Below, piece by piece: positions 52,363 through 55,140 of a stretch of 55,140 bases of DNA (its first letter is position 1; the number at the start of each line of letters is the position of its first letter). Origin of the DNA: Mariniflexile gromovii. Its GTDB lineage: Bacteria; Bacteroidota; Bacteroidia; Flavobacteriales; Flavobacteriaceae. The position numbers were made by a program, and so were the translations under genes. The stretch lies in assembly GCF_017814435.1 (NCBI RefSeq), contig NZ_JAGJCB010000023.1:1-55140 (forward strand). Reading direction: 5' to 3'. The notes under the pieces were generated by a model, which saw nothing but the letters and a program-made list of their open reading frames with translations, was not told the DNA's origin and made no database searches.

Positions 52363-53667
52363 TTAGTCATATTTTCTTTTCTGGAACCATCTATCATTCA
52401 AAGATAAACTTATTTGGAAATTAACAAAATTCTCTTGTATTAAATTACTGTTTGTTGTTCCTCTTCTTCCAAGTTCCATTCCTAAGTTGGCGTTAGAGAA
52501 AAAACTACCAACTGGTAATCCTACTCCAAAAGATATGCCAAACTCGTTTATTGATTCATTTTCTATATTTAAGCCTGTGTTTTCATAATGCAAACCAGCT
52601 CTATAAACGGCACGTTTTAAATAACTTGTGAATGAATTATACTGTGGAATGTAAAAACCTCCAAGTGAAACACTTGACGCATTTTTGTAGACTATCGCAG
52701 AACTTGTATATAAGTCGTTTGAAAACTCACTTGTTTGTTGGTATTCAGATTCAATACCTACAAACCATTTTCTTGGTTTCCCAATACCTGCTCCTACCGA
52801 GAATTTTGACGGTAAAACCAAATCTGTTTCCAATAACCCTAGTGCCTCTAAATCTACTTCTGTTGTTCTATTCAATCTTGGTTCTAAAGTATTTACAACC
52901 GTAAAAGATCTTGTATTTTGTGAACCTAAGTTAGCTTTTGGTGTATAAGTTAAACCTGAAACTAATTCTAAATTAGTACTTATCATCGTTTTATAGGACA
53001 ACCCTAAATTCACATTCAAACCACTTAAATCAGATCTATTGTTTTCTCTGGTTTGGCTTGTTATGATATCGCCATCATCGTCATAATTAAGAGCGGTAAA
53101 ACTATTTTGAATGTTCCCAAAATTGTATTGAACATCAATACCAACACTTAGTTTTTCATTAACTTGATATCCAAAACCTAAAAATGCTTTATTCAACCCG
53201 CCTTCACCATTAAATCTATTCGATTTTCTACCATCATCATAGTTATCATCTAAAGTTTCCAGTTTATATCCCACAGATGTATAAGGTATTAAACCAAAGC
53301 CAAAGCCAAATTTACCCATTGGCACAGATAATGCTAAATAATCGAACGTAGCAGAACTAGCTTTGTCACTTCCTGAGTTGCTCTTTAAAGTCACATTGGA
53401 AAAAGATCCTCCAACTGTAAACTTTACGGGTCTGCTTTCCCCATTTAATATATCTAAGTTTTTACCAGCATATCCGGCAGGATTTCTTAAGTTAACATGG
53501 ATACTATCGCTATAAATACTTAAGCCTCCCATACTTCTATTTTCGACTGTTCCTTTAAATTTTAAGCTACCTATACCATAAAAAGAATAAGGTGAGGTTG
53601 TTCCTTCTTGCCCGTAACTATTAATTGCAAAAACTGCAATAAAAACCAATACAAGTTTTTTAATCAT
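52363..53667 (-). CDS. Outer-membrane beta-barrel protein (OmpP1/FadL-like)
   Basis: A 434-residue protein with a signal peptide (about 1-19) and alternating beta-strand sequence ending in a terminal aromatic strand region (NFQISLSLNDRWFQKRKYD). The N-terminus TTSPYSFYGIGSLKFKGTVE and NRSMGGLSIYSDSIHVNLRN (about 22-61) resemble the outer-membrane proteins near FadL/PorV in Bacteroidota. The ligand or client is unknown. Its start overlaps the coaX stop by 4 bases, so translation is coupled, and the TPR gene follows. Confidence 0.82.
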   Translation of the reverse strand: MIKKLVLVFIAVFAINSYGQEGTTSPYSFYGIGSLKFKGTVENRSMGGLSIYSDSIHVNLRNPAGYAGKNLDILNGESRPVKFTVGGSFSNVTLKSNSGSDKASSATFDYLALSVPMGKFGFGFGLIPYTSVGYKLETLDDNYDDGRKSNRFNGEGGLNKAFLGFGYQVNEKLSVGIDVQYNFGNIQNSFTALNYDDDGDIITSQTRENNRSDLSGLNVNLGLSYKTMISTNLELVSGLTYTPKANLGSQNTRSFTVVNTLEPRLNRTTEVDLEALGLLETDLVLPSKFSVGAGIGKPRKWFVGIESEYQQTSEFSNDLYTSSAIVYKNASSVSLGGFYIPQYNSFTSYLKRAVYRAGLHYENTGLNIENESINEFGISFGVGLPVGSFFSNANLGMELGRRGTTNSNLIQENFVNFQISLSLNDRWFQKRKYD

Positions 53668-54395
53668 TCGTTTGAATTAAATTGTAAAATAAAGTTCAGT
53701 CCTTCTAACAGAAAATTAGAAGTCGCAAATATGCTACTTTTTAATTGTTTAGACAAGAAATTACTATCGCCTCCTGTTAAAATAACTGTTAAATCTGAAT
53801 ATTTTAATTTATAATCTTCTATAACCCCATCAATTTCTTTTAAAACACCATATACCACACCCGAGTGAATAGATGTTTCCGTAGAATTCCCAACAATATT
53901 ATTGGGCAAAGTTGTATCTAATAACGGTAAATTTGCGGTAAAATTATGCAAAGCTTTATAACGCATACGTAAACCGGGAGCAATAGCCCCCCCTAAGTAA
54001 TGGTTTTCTGCAGTTATAAAATCATAAGTAATGCATGTTCCAGCATCTATAATAAGCACATTGTTATTTGGAAATTGATTGACTGATGCACTTACTAGCG
54101 CTATCCTATCAACCCCTAAAGTTTTTGGGGTTTTGTACAAACTTTTATAAGGAAGCTTTAAGTTTGAATTTAAAATCAATAAATCGAAATAAGCACCAAT
54201 AATTTCAACATCCGCTTCATTTAATCTGCCTACCGAAGATACAATGGCTCTTTTAATAGCGCTAAACTCATGCCTAATTGCTCTTATACGCTCTAAAATC
54301 AAATCCAGTTTAACAACTTCTTTATGTTCCATGGTATTCCCGTTAAACACGGCCAGCTTCACAAAAGAATTACCTACGTCAATTATTAAATTCAT
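53664..54395 (-). CDS. coaX: Type III pantothenate kinase
   Basis: A 243-residue enzyme that phosphorylates pantothenate in the first step of coenzyme A synthesis. The phosphate loop is IDVGNSFVKLAVF (about 5-17), with PKTLGVDRIALVSA (about 89-102), LIIDAGTCITYDFI (about 114-127), GGAIAPGLRMRYKALHNFTA (about 135-154) and VILTGGDSNFL (about 209-219). Type III kinases need a monovalent cation and are not feedback-inhibited by CoA. It is first in the minus-strand envelope operon. Confidence 0.95.
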   Translation of the reverse strand: MNLIIDVGNSFVKLAVFNGNTMEHKEVVKLDLILERIRAIRHEFSAIKRAIVSSVGRLNEADVEIIGAYFDLLILNSNLKLPYKSLYKTPKTLGVDRIALVSASVNQFPNNNVLIIDAGTCITYDFITAENHYLGGAIAPGLRMRYKALHNFTANLPLLDTTLPNNIVGNSTETSIHSGVVYGVLKEIDGVIEDYKLKYSDLTVILTGGDSNFLSKQLKSSIFATSNFLLEGLNFILQFNSNE

Positions 54396-54530
54396 AGAAA
54401 TTATAAAAATTCAAATTTACGAAACGAAACATAATTAAAATTTTATTTTACTTATTATATTGATTATAAAATACATGCATTTTTAAAAATAAAAAAACAC
54501 AAAATAAGATGCATTTTTTACAAATTTCTC

Positions 54531-54561
54531 TTGCTGAATAACAAAAATCAACATATATTTG
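54531..54561 (+). promoter_or_regulatory. tRNA-Phe promoter (TTG-N20-TATATTTG)
   Basis: CTTG ending at 54533, 20 bases, then TATATTTG (54554-54561) is a near-consensus Bacteroidota promoter 15 bases before the tRNA. Confidence 0.7.
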
Positions 54562-54576
54562 CAACCGCTTTGGCGA

Positions 54577-54649
54577 GGTACCTTAGCTCAGTTGGTAGAG
54601 CAAAGGACTGAAAATCCTTGTGTCCCTGGTTCGATTCCTGGAGGTACCA
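54577..54649 (+). tRNA. tRNA-Phe (anticodon GAA)
   Basis: A 73-nt cloverleaf. Acceptor GGTACCT pairs with AGGTACC, the D-arm is AGCTCAGTTGGTAGAGC, the anticodon stem AAGGA/TCCTT encloses CTGAAAA with anticodon GAA, and the T-arm is CCTGGTTCGATTCCTGG. CCA is not encoded. Confidence 0.96.
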
Positions 54650-54651
54650 CA

Positions 54652-54690
54652 AAAAAATCCCGAAACTTTTGTTTACGGGATTTTTTGTTT
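54652..54690 (+). terminator. Terminator of tRNA-Phe
   Basis: AATCCCG (54656-54662) and CGGGATT (54676-54682) form the stem, extended by A/T pairs and followed by TTTTTTGTTTTT. Confidence 0.85.
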
Positions 54691-54825
54691 TTAATCAATT
54701 CCTATTAATTCCTATTAAATTCTTCTAACTTTCAAGCTCTAAAATTCAATAATCCCCATTTCGTATTAAATAGCCAACAAATTTAGTCACCCTTTAGTGC
54801 AAGTTTTTGAAAAAAAGCAAAAACC

Positions 54826-54990
54826 ACGCTATCCGTTGTATCTTTTTATGGCCTAGGGGCTGCAGCACAGTTACTGGCAGTGCCACAGTTGCACTTTTTC
54901 CCCACAATGAGTGGTCCCAAAAGCCCATAAAAAGGATGACACTGCTATCGCTCTTGCCCACAGCTGCCGGTCCAGTGCCAAGTCCCAAAA
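54826..54990. repeat. Large palindromic dispersed repeat element, copy 2
   Basis: A GC-rich block of about 165 bases between tRNA-Phe and the rrn operon end. CTTTTTATGG (54842-54851) pairs with CCATAAAAAG (54925-54934) to form the main stem. The 73-base loop holds smaller repeats (CAGTTACTGGCAGTGCCAC). CGCTATCCGTTG precedes the stem and GATGACACTGCTATCGCT follows it, the same framework as the element at 4723-4817. Reading frames seen here are not protein-like. Confidence 0.6.
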
Positions 54991-55036
54991 ACTAGGTTTA
55001 CCAAAAGGGGCCGTACCAAACCATATAAAAACAAAA

Positions 55037-55065
55037 AACCCTTCATTTTTCAATGAAGGGTTTCC
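55037..55065 (-). terminator. rrn operon terminator
   Basis: AAACCCTTCATT and AATGAAGGGTTT pair with a short loop. In the minus direction TTTTTTGTTTTT follows. It lies just past the 3' end of the 5S rRNA gene. Confidence 0.88.
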
Positions 55066-55071
55066 AAAAAA

Positions 55072-55140
<69 letters not shown>

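Overview
The window looks like the chromosome of a Flavobacteriaceae (Bacteroidota) bacterium. Supporting signs are the low GC content, the Bacteroidota promoter motif TAnnTTTG upstream of several genes, a short 287-residue RpoD without region 1.1, an FtsZ with a very long tail, a GYDIA-type GHMP kinase next to class II HMG-CoA reductase, and gene neighbourhoods typical of flavobacteria. The species cannot be named from the sequence alone.

Layout. 1-6.8 kb is an accessory stretch. It holds the edge of an IS3-family element, a ZU5-like lipoprotein, a cupin protein, an AraC regulator, a DUF1772-like membrane protein, a 5'-truncated apaG remnant, a palindromic repeat element, a HELLH putative metallopeptidase, a twice-frameshifted membrane gene and a small conserved-looking hypothetical. 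6.9-11 kb carries rpoD, a BLUF photosensor, rpe, two tandem CBS-domain proteins and an M90 (MtfA-like) peptidase. 11.0-11.3 kb holds two very small paralogous genes (40 and 28 codons) ending in nearly the same decapeptide, followed by a hairpin terminator. A MITE-like repeat and tRNA-Arg(TCG) come next.

11.9-28.6 kb is the division and cell-wall (dcw) cluster, all on the minus strand. In transcription order it reads mraZ, rsmH, ftsL, ftsI, murE, mraY, murD, ftsW, a four-helix-bundle gene, murG, murC, ftsQ, ftsA, ftsZ, then yqeY. Three short palindromic repeats sit in its internal gaps, and the four-helix-bundle gene looks like an insertion flanked by inverted AATCGTAA-type sequence. A 10-bp-periodic triple repeat upstream of mraZ looks like its own operator.

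28.9-46.4 kb has an alpha/beta hydrolase and engB; a DUF2914 membrane gene broken by two T-tract frameshifts; an OppC-type permease; a tail-specific protease; then surE, a small membrane protein, lpxB, an NlpC/P60 lipoprotein and comEC. These are followed by a thioredoxin, two tandem POT peptide transporters, and the mevalonate genes mvaA and GYDIA kinase. 46.5-54.4 kb is a minus-strand envelope cluster: coaX, an outer-membrane beta-barrel protein, a TPR protein, lptC, a small membrane protein, a CNNM/CBS protein and a PpiD-like foldase. The window ends with tRNA-Phe(GAA), a large palindromic element, a terminator and the 3' end of a minus-strand 5S rRNA, the tail of an rrn operon.

The most novel-looking item is the pair of tiny paralogous peptide genes at 11.0-11.3 kb. 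The four-helix-bundle insertion abutting the murG start codon, and the clustering of homopolymer frameshifts in only two accessory genes, also deserve attention.
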